Below are positions 1-8,373 of a DNA stretch of 64,000 bases, piece after piece (position 1 is the first letter of the stretch; each line of letters opens with the position of its first letter). The DNA lies in contig JAHDXO010000062.1 in the NCBI GenBank assembly GCA_023382975.1, positions 1 through 64,000 of the forward strand. The letters run 5' to 3'. Made by a program: the position numbers and the translations under genes. Below the pieces are notes generated by a model that was not told the origin of the DNA, did not search any database, and saw only the letters and a list, made by a program, of their open reading frames with translations. Origin of the DNA: Pirellulaceae bacterium (GTDB lineage: Bacteria > Planctomycetota > Planctomycetia > Pirellulales > Pirellulaceae).

Positions 1-54
1 CGGCCTGCGTCCAGCCGTAGCCGTTGTCGGCGGTGTACAAGGTGTTGCCGCGGA

Positions 55-77
55 CCCTTCGGCTCCGGAGGCCGAAG
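55..77. repeat. tRNA-Arg anticodon-arm-like fragment
   Basis: Twenty-one consecutive bases here are identical to the anticodon arm of the intact tRNA-Arg(CCG) at 41471-41544, read on the same strand. The flanking tRNA arms are absent, so this is not a functional tRNA. A short GGCGTAAGGA-type sequence follows at 101, and its counterpart lies just before the tRNA at 41435. The shared neighbour argues for common descent rather than chance. The fragment is also a near-perfect palindrome and could form a hairpin. Confidence 0.5.
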
Positions 78-108
78 GTAGAATTTTCCAAAGGTAAACG
101 GGCGTAAG

Positions 109-182
109 GAGTTGCGGCGAGTCACATGAGCCGTGGTGCTTCCAGTGGTACTATACAACTTTCCGGGATTTGCACCGATTTG
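109..182. repeat. Att-like direct repeat, copy 1
   Basis: The core CGGCGAGTCACATGAGCCGT followed by GGTGCTT recurs almost unchanged at 1756-1797. The downstream part (CCGGGATTTGCACCGATTTG) is matched at 41290-41313. The unit therefore exists three times in the window. Its role is unknown; a recombination site or the remnant of a mobile element fits best. Confidence 0.6.
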
Positions 183-641
183 CATCGATTTGCAACGAAA
201 GTGCCCCAAACGCTGTGAAAAGCGGCCGTCTCCCGGGCTGATCCGGGGAGAGATTTGTGGCGATGAAGTGGCGTGATCACGGGATGTCGCTGCCGACTTG
301 CACTCCCTTTTCAAGCGACTCATGACGCCCGTTTCATGCCTCGCCAGGCAGGTTGACAAGCAAAAACCGTTGTCGCAGTTTACCGCCCGGAAGAAGGGGC
401 GAGGAATTGGCCACGTGGGGCCACACGGCGGGCACTGTCGCGACCTGGGGCAGCGAGGCGGATCGTTTCCCGTCCCGTGGACACCACGCGACACGGCAAA
501 GCTTCCGCGATCAGCCCATCCGACCGAGGTCGGCAATTCATCCGGCGATCGGCCGCGCAACCGCCCGGCGCCCGTGTTCTGAGAAGGGTATCATTCGATG
601 TCATCCGCCCCCAGAATTCACACGGTGAGGATTGTAGCGAT

Positions 642-1730
642 ATGAAGTGGCTGATGCACCCCCTGCTCACTTTGATTGCTGGTGCCACGGATTCCGAATT
701 GGCAAAATATGTGGAGTACCTGAAAGCGGAGAACAAGATCCTGCGGGCTCGCCTACCAAACAAGATCGATACGACCGAGGCCGAGCGAGACAGGTTACTG
801 AAGGTCGGCAAACCGCTGGGCTCGAAGATCAAGGACCTGGTCACCATCGTCTCGCCCCGGACCTTCCAGCGATGGGTGCAGGCATCGGAGAACGAAACGA
901 AAACATCGACCGAGGCAAAGACGGCTGCCCAGGGCAACAGCAAGCCGCAGGAGATCCACGATCTGGTGCTGAAAATCCGCAGGGAAACGGGCTGGGGTGC
1001 TGGTCGGATCAAAGGGGAGTTGTACCGGCTCGGCTACAAGACCATCGGTCGAACCACGATCAATCGCATCCTGCGTGAAAACGGCTTCAAGCCCGAACCG
1101 CCCGGCGATTGGGATAATACCTGGGCCAGCTTTCTGCGGCGTCACGCCTCGACGCTTTGGGCCTGCGATTTCTTCACGAAGCCGGTGCTGACGATGCGGG
1201 GTTGGGTGGATTGCTACGTGCTGTTCTTCATCCACCTGGAAACTCGCCAAGTCCACATTCTGGGCATGACGACGAATCCAGACAACGAGTGGATGAAGCA
1301 GCAAGCCCGGAACCTGTGCGTGTTTTTCGGGGAACTGGACACGCCAGCCAAGTACATCATTCACGATGCCGACACCAAATTCACGCGGGATTTTCGCCAG
1401 ATGCTCAGGTCGGAGGGGATCAAGCCGGTTCGCATCGGGCCGCGTAGGCCGAATCAGAATGCGGTGGCAGAGCGATTCGTGAGGACGGTCAAGGAGGAGT
1501 GCCTGGACCGGTTCTTGGTCTTCGGCGAAGACCATCTTCGTTACTTGATCACTCAGTTCGTCGACTATTATCACACCAAACGGTCGCATCGTGGTCTGGA
1601 CTACCGCACGCCGAAGCAGGTCGAGACCGGCGAGGAGTCCGAACTGTTGGAAACCCTGAGCATCGCCGATCTGCAACTTCGAGAATCGCTTGGCGGGACG
1701 TTGAAGTGGTACGAGCCGAAGGCGGCGTAG
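642..1730 (+). CDS. Integrase-catalytic-domain (DDE) transposase
   Basis: The protein of about 362 residues has an N-terminal helix-turn-helix part (around residues 20-75), an HTH_21-like segment, and an rve/integrase catalytic core. The acidic triad is visible as WACDFFTKPV, IHDADTKFTRD and AVAERFVRTVKEECL, so it should be catalytically competent. The ATG at 642 is preferred over an in-frame ATG at 477, because homologous planctomycete proteins begin with the residues MKWLMHP and the longer version adds only unsupported sequence. The gene lies between two copies of a ~41 bp direct repeat (109 and 1756), and clear terminal inverted repeats were not found. It belongs to the large IS3/IS481-like group; the exact IS family is not assigned. 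Confidence 0.85.
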   Translation: MKWLMHPLLTLIAGATDSELAKYVEYLKAENKILRARLPNKIDTTEAERDRLLKVGKPLGSKIKDLVTIVSPRTFQRWVQASENETKTSTEAKTAAQGNSKPQEIHDLVLKIRRETGWGAGRIKGELYRLGYKTIGRTTINRILRENGFKPEPPGDWDNTWASFLRRHASTLWACDFFTKPVLTMRGWVDCYVLFFIHLETRQVHILGMTTNPDNEWMKQQARNLCVFFGELDTPAKYIIHDADTKFTRDFRQMLRSEGIKPVRIGPRRPNQNAVAERFVRTVKEECLDRFLVFGEDHLRYLITQFVDYYHTKRSHRGLDYRTPKQVETGEESELLETLSIADLQLRESLGGTLKWYEPKAA

Positions 1731-1755
1731 GCGGGATTCGGCGGGGGAATCATTC

Positions 1756-1815
1756 GAGTTACGGCGAGTCACATGAGCCGTGGTGCTTGTCAGTGGTGCT
1801 AGAGAACTTGCCGCG
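1756..1815. repeat. Att-like direct repeat, copy 2
   Basis: Bases 1756-1797 match 109-149 with only a few substitutions. Similarity continues weakly (GAACTTGCCGCG against CAACTTTCCGGG) until about 1815. Together with copy 1 it brackets the transposase in direct orientation. The repeat is far longer than a normal target-site duplication. From the end of this repeat to about 2020 no gene is visible. Confidence 0.6.
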
Positions 1816-2019
1816 TATCGTCACTTGTTGCAACGAGGAGGATTGGTAGTGCGGCAATCACCGCCGGTGTTTTGGGCGGCCAGCGCAGCATTTGGCCGGT
1901 ATCCGCAGGGGCTCGCGGCACTAGAGGTCCGCCCCGCGCCGGTCAGGAACGTAGGGGAACCGTGACTCGTGCCGAGCCAAGAATTCTGTCCCCCAAATAT
2001 TGCAGCCCGATGGCAGGGG

Positions 2020-2405
2020 CTAGGCGGTTCGACTCTTGGCAGTAAGCGTCTGCCAGATGCCTAACAGGCTGGGCAAGCCTCGTTCTTCCAAGAGTGCCGT
2101 GGACAGTGCTTGATGCACCGCCTGACTGGACGAGAGCACCCAAGGCCCATTGCTGCTCATACCGTGGGTGAAGGCTTCGTGCTCGGGAACGCCCAGCTTC
2201 ATGAGAGCGGCGGCCCGCGTGCGGCCGTTCTTCCAACTCTCCCAGATGCACATCCGGATGCGGCGGCGGACCCGTTTGTCCAACTCGCCGAAGAAGCTCT
2301 TCATGGGCACCAGCCGAAAATACCCTACCCAGCCCTGGAAGTAGCGACGAAGCTCCACGCACCGCTGGGCAAACGAGACGGTTCCTGGAGTTTTCAACAC
2401 GGCGA
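2020..2405 (-). pseudogene. Group II intron reverse transcriptase/maturase, C-terminal remnant
   Basis: The minus strand encodes the maturase-specific (GIIM) C-terminal domain: RRYFQGWVGYFRL, then FFGELDKRVRRRIRMCIWE, then GRTRAAALMKLGVPEHEAF, ending before a stop at 2020. This is the diagnostic tail of group II intron-encoded proteins. The reverse transcriptase palm with YADD and the upstream parts are missing. The reading frame continues upstream only into antisense of the prenyltransferase gene. After the stop the sequence begins GAACCGCC as in many such introns, but a convincing domain V was not recognised. It is a dead fragment whose upstream end lies at the break of the next gene. Confidence 0.75.
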
Positions 2406-3390
2406 GGGCGATCATCGGTGCCGGGATTGCGGCTGCACCGCTCCAGGCCGTCCCGAGGCCGAGAACGGCGCGACGGGTTTGGTGCTGCTGGCCCTGCTGG
2501 GAGCCGGGCACACGCACTTGGAGGGCGACTACCGCGAAGCCGTCGCGGACGGTCTGCGCTACCTGATCGGCCGCCAGACGCGCGAGGGCAGCCTGATGGA
2601 TCCGGGCGGCAACATGTACAGCCACGGCTTGGCTGCCTTGACCTTGTGCGAGGCCCTGGCGATGACGGACGATCCCGACGATCCGCCCGAATCGTCCGCC
2701 GTGCGTGCCGAGCAGCGCAAGCTGGCCGATGCCGCTCAACGGGCCCTACGTTTCATCGAACGGGCGCAGCATTCCGGCGGCGGATGGCGCTATGCGCCGG
2801 GGCAACCCGGCGACACCTCGGTGTTCGGCTGGCAGTTGATGGCGCTGCGCAGCGGCCATCTGGCCGGTTTGACGGTGGATCTGCACACGGTCCAACAGGC
2901 GGTGCGTTTCCTGGATTCCGTCGCGGACGACTCCCAGGGTTCGTGCTACGGATACCTCCACGGCCGCCATCTGGATCATGGACCGACCGATCCCGCACCG
3001 GCGCCTACGGCCATCGGCTTGCTGGGTCGCATGTACACCGGTTGGCAGCGCGATCGACCGGGCATCCAGTCGGGTGTCGACCGGCTGATGCAAGCGGCCG
3101 AAGGCAACCAGGGCCTGTACTTCGAATACTATGCGACCCAGGTGCTGCACCACTACGGCGGCATCTCGTGGCAACTCTGGAACGAACGCCTCCGGGACGA
3201 ACTGGTTCGGGGCCAGCAACGGCGCGGTCCGGAAGCGGGCAGTTGGCTGCGGAACGGGCCTCACGACGACGCCGGCCGACTGTACTGCACCGCGCTGGCG
3301 GCTCTCTGTCTGGAAGTCTACTACCGCCACCTATTCCTGTACGGCGAGGAGGCCGCGCCCGCCGTCCAACAGCCGCCGTCACTGCGATAG
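2405..3390 (+). pseudogene. Prenyltransferase/squalene-oxidase repeat protein, 5' truncated
   Basis: The frame encodes about 325 residues of an alpha/alpha-toroid protein with repeated QW-type segments: GATGLVLLALLGAGHTHLEG, EGSLMDPGGNMYSHGLA, SGGGWRYAPGQPGDTSVFGW and a normal C terminus (LYCTALAALCLEVYYRHL). Full-length planctomycete members are longer and begin with a signal peptide and more repeats. Here the sequence upstream of about 2405 becomes antisense of the group II intron maturase tail, so promoter, start and N-terminal half are gone. Its end overlaps the end of the efflux outer-membrane gene by 12 bp in convergent orientation. It could be expressed from an internal ATG, but a working protein is unlikely. 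Confidence 0.7.
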
Positions 3391-4995
3391 CCCGTGCGAT
3401 TCCGGAGGGATGGTTGCCGGTGCGGGCGATGGTGCGGGAATCCCCTCCGCAGGCGGCGGAATTGCAGGTGGTGCATCGGGCAGGATCTCCGCAGGGACAG
3501 CGGCGTCGGGGGCGAAGCCGCCGTCTGCGCACCGCATGGCCCAGCCGCCGCCCAGCGCCTTGTAGACGGCGACCAAGTTGATGGCCACTTGCCCGCGGCT
3601 CTGCGCCAGCGCGTCTTGCTGCTGAACCGCCGCCCGCTGGGAATCCAGCACCCGCTGGTAGTCGACCACTCCCTGCTCGTACAGCCGCAGGCCGATCTCC
3701 AGCGCGCGAATCACTTCCCGCGTGGCCTGTTCCAGCAATCGCACCCGCTGCTGCTCGCGCAAGTAGGCGACAATCGCGTCTTCGGCTTCCTTGTTGGCGA
3801 CCAACACGGTGTTTTGATAAGCGAGCACCGCTTGCCGGAAGCGGGCGTCCTCGACCCGGACGCGGTTCCGGATCCGGCCATAGTTCAACAGATCCCATCG
3901 CAGCCCCGGCCCCACTCGCCCGCCCAGGCTCTGCCAATTGAACAGGTCGCCGAACTGCTCGGCCTCGAACGAGATCGTTCCCGTGATCGCCAATTGAGGA
4001 TAGAAATCGGCTTCGGCCATGCCGATCCGAGCCGATTGGGCAGCCGCTTGACGCTCCGCCCGCCGCACGTCCGGACGCCGGCGAAGCAGGTCGGCCGGAA
4101 TCCCGACCGCCACCTCGGCCGGCGGAGAAGGAATCGGCCGCGGCTCGCTCAGTTCCGCTTGCAAGCTGCCCGGCGGTCTTCCCACCAGCACGCACAATCC
4201 GTTTTGAACCTGACGATGGGCCTGTTCCAACCGCGGGATCAGCGATTCGGTGATCGCCAACTCGGCGCCGGCCTGACGCACGTCCAATTCCCCGACAATC
4301 CCCTGCTCGAACCGCTTCTGGATCAGGCCCAGCGAGGTTCGCTGCAGCTCGGCGTTCTTGCGAGCGTACCGCCACTGCTCTTCAATGGTCCGCATCTGAA
4401 GATAGGCTGCGGCCACCTCGGCCTGCAGCATCACCAGCGCATCGTCGTAGCCTTCGGCCTGCGCTTCCAGGTTCGCATCGGCCGCCTCGACGCCGCGGCG
4501 AATCCTGCCCCAGAGATCCAGTTCCCAGGCCATGTCGAACCCGACCATCCAGTTGTCAAACTCGCGGTTCCCGGGAAACGCACCGAACGGATACATGTTG
4601 TCGCTGAACTTGTTCCGCGAGTAACCGGCGTTGGCACCCTGTTGCTGGGGAAAGAGATTGCCAGCGGCGATCCCGCGCTGGGCGCGTGCTTCGATGATTC
4701 GCCAGCCCGCAATCTGAAGCGACAGGTTTTCGTGGTAGGTGGCCTGGATCAAGCCGTCGAGCACCGGATCGTTGAACACCGCCCACCAGCAAGCGTCATC
4801 CGCTGGTTCGCTCTTGATCGCTTGGTTGCCTTCGTCCGCCCATTGGTCCGCCACCGAAACGGGCGCCCCGCAATAATCAGGGCCGACCTTGAGTCCGCTG
4901 TGCCACCATTGATTGATGCCAGAGCACCCGGCCAAGAGACAGGCCGAAGCCGCCATGGCGACCGTACATATTCGAAAACGCTTCTCTCCGGCCAT
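3379..4995 (-). CDS. Efflux outer-membrane factor lipoprotein, NodT/TolC family
   Basis: This is the outer-membrane channel of a tripartite RND efflux pump. The 538-residue protein starts with a lipoprotein signal (ACLLAGCSG, lipobox Cys near residue 24), followed by KVGPDY typical of NodT proteins, and two OEP repeats. The motif GIPADLLRRRPDVRRAERQ is diagnostic. The C-terminal 40 residues form a Pro/Ala-rich tail not needed for the fold. The ATG at 4995 is chosen because AGGAAA lies at the right distance and the lipobox falls correctly; an upstream ATG would bury it. The gene is divergent from the tetR-hlyD-RND operon and presumably serves the same pump. Its leader includes the first 114 bp operator repeat. 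Confidence 0.9.
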   Translation of the reverse strand: MAGEKRFRICTVAMAASACLLAGCSGINQWWHSGLKVGPDYCGAPVSVADQWADEGNQAIKSEPADDACWWAVFNDPVLDGLIQATYHENLSLQIAGWRIIEARAQRGIAAGNLFPQQQGANAGYSRNKFSDNMYPFGAFPGNREFDNWMVGFDMAWELDLWGRIRRGVEAADANLEAQAEGYDDALVMLQAEVAAAYLQMRTIEEQWRYARKNAELQRTSLGLIQKRFEQGIVGELDVRQAGAELAITESLIPRLEQAHRQVQNGLCVLVGRPPGSLQAELSEPRPIPSPPAEVAVGIPADLLRRRPDVRRAERQAAAQSARIGMAEADFYPQLAITGTISFEAEQFGDLFNWQSLGGRVGPGLRWDLLNYGRIRNRVRVEDARFRQAVLAYQNTVLVANKEAEDAIVAYLREQQRVRLLEQATREVIRALEIGLRLYEQGVVDYQRVLDSQRAAVQQQDALAQSRGQVAINLVAVYKALGGGWAMRCADGGFAPDAAVPAEILPDAPPAIPPPAEGIPAPSPAPATIPPESHGLSQ

Positions 4996-5039
4996 TTGAT
5001 TTTCCTGATCGACGCCTGCGCCGCTCGCAAGAACCACCG

Positions 5040-5153
5040 CTGTCGGCTTTATCGGCCGCACGGAAAAACCGTCATGACCAGAAATTCCGCATTCGGAAAC
5101 ATTTAGTCTTGACGATGAAACGTCAAGTTCAATGCAATGACTCGACAGTCATA
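5040..5153. promoter_or_regulatory. Duplicated control region, copy 1
   Basis: This 114 bp segment aligns without gaps to 6264-6377. It contains two inverted repeats: CTTGACG-N6-CGTCAAG at 5108-5127 and ATGACT-N4-AGTCAT at 5137-5152. On the minus strand TTGACG followed about 15 bases later by TAAATG could be a promoter for the outer-membrane factor. The palindromes look like TetR-type operators, which fits the tetR gene whose own leader holds the second copy. Function is inferred, not shown. Confidence 0.6.
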
Positions 5154-5456
5154 GACCTGAATAGTAGTGTCCGCTTTCGAGTCTCAGCCCGTAGGGCAGC
5201 GTGCAGTGAATCGTCTGCCGGTCGCTCGGCACTTCCGGCGATGACCCGGAAGGGCCATCGTTCACCTCGCGTTGTTCAGCGGAGTCCTGCGGGCTGCCAA
5301 AGTGGCTCGCGGCCGTCGAACGCGAGTCGAACCCGCGACCGTTCGCACAGCGGCAACCCGGCCGCATCCGAGAATAGCATGGATGGCAGAGCCGGAGCAC
5401 AGATGAGAAGACTAATCGCCGCCCACAACGTCTCCTGTTGCGTCCCTGCACGATCT

Positions 5457-5573
5457 AAGGCAGCCCGCGGGAAAAAGCGAGTAGCGGTAGGGCGCGAGCC
5501 CTCCGGTCATTCGGCACCGGACGGCTCGCGCCGTTCCGCTAAAGCGGTCACTTGTTTCCTGCGGGCAGCCTAA
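5457..5573. repeat. Nested palindromic MITE-like element, 117 bp
   Basis: The outer arms are AAGGCAGCCCGCGGGAAA (5457-5474) and TTTCCTGCGGGCAGCCTAA (5555-5573), inverted copies with about two mismatches. Inside lies a second, stronger inverted repeat (5482-5541) with arms containing GGCGCGAGCCCTCCGGT and ACCGGACGGCTCGCGCC around an 8-base loop. No coding capacity is seen. It resembles small non-autonomous elements or large REP-type hairpins. It lies downstream of the mazF-like toxin and could also stop transcription there. Confidence 0.65.
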
Positions 5574-5611
5574 GCCTTCATTGGTTCGGCGCCACAGCCA
5601 GTCCAGTTGCT

Positions 5612-5956
5612 TTAACGGCCGAGAACAACATCGATTCCAGCGAGGATCGCCTCTAGTTGTCGGTGCGCCAGCTTGCCAGTGCGTTCCGCTAGTTGCCCCC
5701 TGTCCAAAGCCACGATGAGTGACACATTCGCGACCGAGTCCTGGGGCAAACCAGTCGCCCCGGCCTTCAGCAGAACGTTTCCGGGGGCATTCGCCCATTT
5801 GAGATTGCTTGTCAGCGGAACGCAAACCACCGTTCCGATCCGGCTGCGGTTCATTGCATCGCATTGCACGACGACTACCGGACGTCTGTAACCGGGGGCC
5901 GAACCAATCGGCTCGCCAATGTCGGCCCACCAGACCTCGCCCTGAGCGATTACCAT
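5612..5956 (-). CDS. MazF/PemK-family toxin (endoribonuclease)
   Basis: The 114-residue protein shows the family hallmarks: GEVWWADIGEPIGSAPGYRR near the N terminus, PVVVVQCDAMN, TVVCVPLTSNL and the C-terminal LDRGQLAERTGKL. The length matches MazF toxins, which cleave mRNA at specific short sites when not bound by antitoxin. Its ATG overlaps the antitoxin stop (ATGGTAA), which implies translational coupling. The pair sits entirely between the two 114 bp operator repeats of the efflux locus. Target sequence cannot be predicted. Confidence 0.9.
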   Translation of the reverse strand: MVIAQGEVWWADIGEPIGSAPGYRRPVVVVQCDAMNRSRIGTVVCVPLTSNLKWANAPGNVLLKAGATGLPQDSVANVSLIVALDRGQLAERTGKLAHRQLEAILAGIDVVLGR

Positions 5957-6189
5957 TCCACTCGACGCAACGTTTGGCGTGCAGCCTCTCGGGTGAAGTC
6001 ATCCAACGCAGCAGGCCCGACCTCGTCGATCACGGCATTCATCGCCGCCTGCACCCGGTCGTCGTCATGTCGGGCAACGAATTCGGCCAGCGCTCTGGTG
6101 TAGAGCTGACTGCGTGAAGTTTGCAGGCGATCCGCCAGTCGCTCTGCTTCCTCAAAGACGTCGTCTGGAATGGAAATAGCTGTTTTCAT
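5950..6189 (-). CDS. MazE-like ribbon-helix-helix antitoxin
   Basis: The 79-residue protein begins MKTAISIPDDVFEEAERLAD, the N-terminal beta strand and helix of a ribbon-helix-helix DNA-binding domain, and has RSQLYTRALAEFVARH as its second helix. The C-terminal part is acidic then basic and should wrap the toxin. The start at 6189 is chosen from the RHH pattern, and the long frame upstream has no support. The gene precedes and overlaps the toxin, the usual order, and the protein probably represses their common promoter. Confidence 0.88.
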   Translation of the reverse strand: MKTAISIPDDVFEEAERLADRLQTSRSQLYTRALAEFVARHDDDRVQAAMNAVIDEVGPAALDDFTREAARQTLRRVEW

Positions 6190-6195
6190 ACCGAA

Positions 6196-6223
6196 AGTAT
6201 AACCGCGTTCGCGATCACGGCAA
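6196..6223 (-). promoter_or_regulatory. Promoter of the toxin-antitoxin pair
   Basis: On the minus strand TTGCCG (6218-6223) and TATACT (6196-6201) are separated by 16 bases. The -10 box ends only 6 bases before the antitoxin ATG, so transcripts would be leaderless. The spacer contains CGCGAACGCG, a near-palindrome that could be the operator for the antitoxin. Confidence 0.5.
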
Positions 6224-6263
6224 GCGGATGATCGTCGCCAAACAACTGCGACCAGACCATTTA

Positions 6264-6377
6264 CTGTCGGCTTTATCGGCCGCGCGCAAAAACCGCTATG
6301 ACCAGAAATTCCGTATTTTGAAACGTTGAGTCTTGACGATGAAACACTGAGTTCCATAGAATGACTCGGCAGTCACT
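6264..6377. promoter_or_regulatory. Duplicated control region, copy 2
   Basis: This is the gap-free second copy of 5040-5153. On the plus strand TTGACG (6333-6338) and, 17 bases on, ATAGAA, or alternatively TATACT at 6377-6382, could drive tetR. The ATGACT-N4-AGTCAC palindrome (6361-6376) touches the second -10 candidate and is a good place for TetR repression. The other palindrome of copy 1 is broken here (CTTGACG against CACTGAG). Confidence 0.6.
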
Positions 6378-6426
6378 ATACTGGACAATTTCGTCCGTGT
6401 CGAGAACCACAGGTCAGGGGAACGCC

Positions 6427-7056
6427 ATGACAACACTCGCCGAGCGCCGCAAGGAGCTTCTCGATTCCATGATGAAGGAAGCAGTCTACGAAGGGGCGGT
6501 CGCCGTCTTGACCCGCCACGGCCTGAGCGGCACGACCATGGACCGCGTGGCTGCCGAGTCCGGAATGGCCAAAGGAAGTCTGTACAACTGCTTCCGCAGC
6601 AAACAAGAGCTGCTGGAATTCGTCCACGACAGGGCGATCGCTCCGTTGCGGGCAGCCATCGACGAGGTGGTCGACGGCCCGTTGAACGCCGCGGAAAAGC
6701 TAACGGCAATCGTTCGCTTGTGGCGCGAGTACTTGGTGGAACACCAAGCCGTTTTCGAATTCCTAATCAACGACGTGGCGGCGAAGCAACGGCTGCGCGA
6801 CACGGAGTTGACCGCTCGCGCCTCGGCGATCCGGCAGATCGGCGCAATCATCCGGCAGGGTATCCAGGAGGGCACATTCCGGCCCGTAGACGCCGATGCC
6901 GCGGCACAGATGCTGATCAGTGCGGCGATCGGCATGGTCGAGCAAGAGTTCGCGACGGGCGAGCGTCGAACCGTGGACGACGCCGTCGAATCGCTGACCG
7001 GCATTTTCCTGTACGGCTTGGCCGCACCGCCCGTAGCGCAGGCGGCCAGCCTGTGA
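6427..7056 (+). CDS. TetR/AcrR-family transcriptional regulator
   Basis: The protein of about 209 residues has an N-terminal TetR helix-turn-helix: GAVAVLTRHGLSGTTMDRVA, then ESGMAKGSLYNCFRSKQELL. The rest is a ligand-binding helical domain ending in FATGERRTVDDAVESLTGIF. The ATG at 6427 is preceded by CAGGGGA at a good distance. It is the first gene of an operon with hlyD and the RND permease, so it most likely represses them until an inducing compound binds. Candidate operators are the palindromes in the 114 bp repeats just upstream. Confidence 0.92.
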   Translation: MTTLAERRKELLDSMMKEAVYEGAVAVLTRHGLSGTTMDRVAAESGMAKGSLYNCFRSKQELLEFVHDRAIAPLRAAIDEVVDGPLNAAEKLTAIVRLWREYLVEHQAVFEFLINDVAAKQRLRDTELTARASAIRQIGAIIRQGIQEGTFRPVDADAAAQMLISAAIGMVEQEFATGERRTVDDAVESLTGIFLYGLAAPPVAQAASL

Positions 7057-7104
7057 ACGACCAGCCGCAATCAAAGAAACACAACGAGTCGGGAGGAATC
7101 AACC

Positions 7105-8373
7105 ATGCAGCCCCATCGCGAACCGCCAACTACGGCCAGTGACGAATCGGAAAAGGTGGGCCGAAAGCGTACGCTTGCCAAAGGGCTGACCCTCGTCGCC
7201 GGGATGGCGATTCTGGCCGGCCTGGGAATTGTCCTGCACTCGATGTGGTCGGTCGAACCGGCGCTGGGCAGCAACGAATCGCCCGCGGAGGCGGTCAAAC
7301 GCATTCCGGTCGTGTTGACTGCGGCGCGGGAGATGACGTTCGAGAGCACCGTCGCCGTGTCGGGCAGCGTCCAGGCAAAGCATTTCGCCCTGGTTTCGGC
7401 TCGATTGCCCGGCTCGCTGGATGCGGTGCATGTCGACGAGGGCGACGTGGTCGAAGCCGGCAAGACTCAATTGTTCCAAACCGATTCTTTGAAGCTGACC
7501 AAGGCGGTTGCCATCGCGCGGCAAGGTCTGCAGGTGGCCGAGTTGTCGGTCGAAGAGAAAGACGCCAACTTGGAACAGGTGTTGGCCAACAGGGAGCAGG
7601 CCGAGGTGGATTTGGAACGCTACCGCGCCTTGATCCGGGAAAACGCGATCCCCCGACAGTTGTTCGACCAGCAAGAGACGCGCTGGAAGCAGGCCAACGC
7701 GATGGTCCGTCACGCCGAGGCCCTGTTGGCGTTGGACAAGTCCAAGCTCGAACAAGCCCGGCTGCAACTGACGATCGCCGAAAAGGATCTGGCGGACTCC
7801 CTGGTGCTCGCCCCGATTTCCGGTCAGGTGTCGCAACGGTTCATGGAGCCCGGCGAGATGGCTGCGCCCGGCACGCCGGTGGTCAAGATCGAAGACCTGT
7901 CGCTGCTGGAGGTTTCCGTGTTTCTCCCAGAAGAGCACTACGCGCGCGTCGTGCCGGGGAAGACCGAGATGCGAATCAATGTGGGCGGCGTGGACTTGGA
8001 GACGCTCCGAGTCGTTTACAAGAGCCCGACCGTCACCCCGAAGCTTCGCACGTTTGAAATCAAGACGCTGATCGAATCGCCGCCGCCGGAAGTCGCCCCC
8101 GGATGCTTGGCCGAAGTCGTCGTGGTGCTGGACGGTCGGCGCGGTGTAGGGATCCCCACCGCGGCAATTGCACAGCGTGGCGGCAATTCCGCCATCTTCG
8201 TGGTCGAATTGCAGACCGCCCGAATGCTGCCGGTCCAGACCGGGCGCAGCATGAGCGGCTGGACGGAGATCCTGGACGGCGGGCTGTCGGTCGGGGCCGA
8301 GGTCATCACGATGGGGCAGCAGCTTGTCAACGACGGCACGCCGGTAGCGGTTGCCAAGGAGGACTCGCGATGA
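7105..8373 (+). CDS. RND efflux periplasmic adaptor (HlyD/AcrA family)
   Basis: The 422-residue protein has one N-terminal membrane anchor (about 27-46), a split lipoyl domain (ARLPGSLDAVHVDEGDVVEA and later LVLAPISGQVSQRFMEPGEM), an alpha-helical hairpin between them (about 130-235), and beta-barrel and membrane-proximal domains. It bridges the inner-membrane RND permease and the outer-membrane channel. GGGAGG precedes the ATG. The stop codon overlaps the next ATG (ATGA), so the pump subunits are translationally coupled. Substrate cannot be told from sequence. Confidence 0.93.
   Translation: MQPHREPPTTASDESEKVGRKRTLAKGLTLVAGMAILAGLGIVLHSMWSVEPALGSNESPAEAVKRIPVVLTAAREMTFESTVAVSGSVQAKHFALVSARLPGSLDAVHVDEGDVVEAGKTQLFQTDSLKLTKAVAIARQGLQVAELSVEEKDANLEQVLANREQAEVDLERYRALIRENAIPRQLFDQQETRWKQANAMVRHAEALLALDKSKLEQARLQLTIAEKDLADSLVLAPISGQVSQRFMEPGEMAAPGTPVVKIEDLSLLEVSVFLPEEHYARVVPGKTEMRINVGGVDLETLRVVYKSPTVTPKLRTFEIKTLIESPPPEVAPGCLAEVVVVLDGRRGVGIPTAAIAQRGGNSAIFVVELQTARMLPVQTGRSMSGWTEILDGGLSVGAEVITMGQQLVNDGTPVAVAKEDSR

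Larger units (their letters stand above)
1..641. other. Left-edge region without an intact gene; att-like repeats
   Basis: No convincing complete gene is visible. Bases 1-54 read on the minus strand as a possible coding scrap (GNTLYTADNGYGWTQ), which may be the end of a gene cut by the window edge; confidence in that is low. Bases 55-77 match the anticodon arm of the tRNA-Arg gene found at 41471-41544. Bases 109-182 carry the first copy of a repeat that recurs at 1756 and 41247. Bases 183-641 show nothing further except the leader of the transposase gene. Confidence 0.4.

Noticed and set aside
5149..5451. Small minus-strand frame between the outer-membrane gene and the toxin
   Set aside because: No ribosome-binding site and no recognisable sequence; part of it overlaps the operator repeat.
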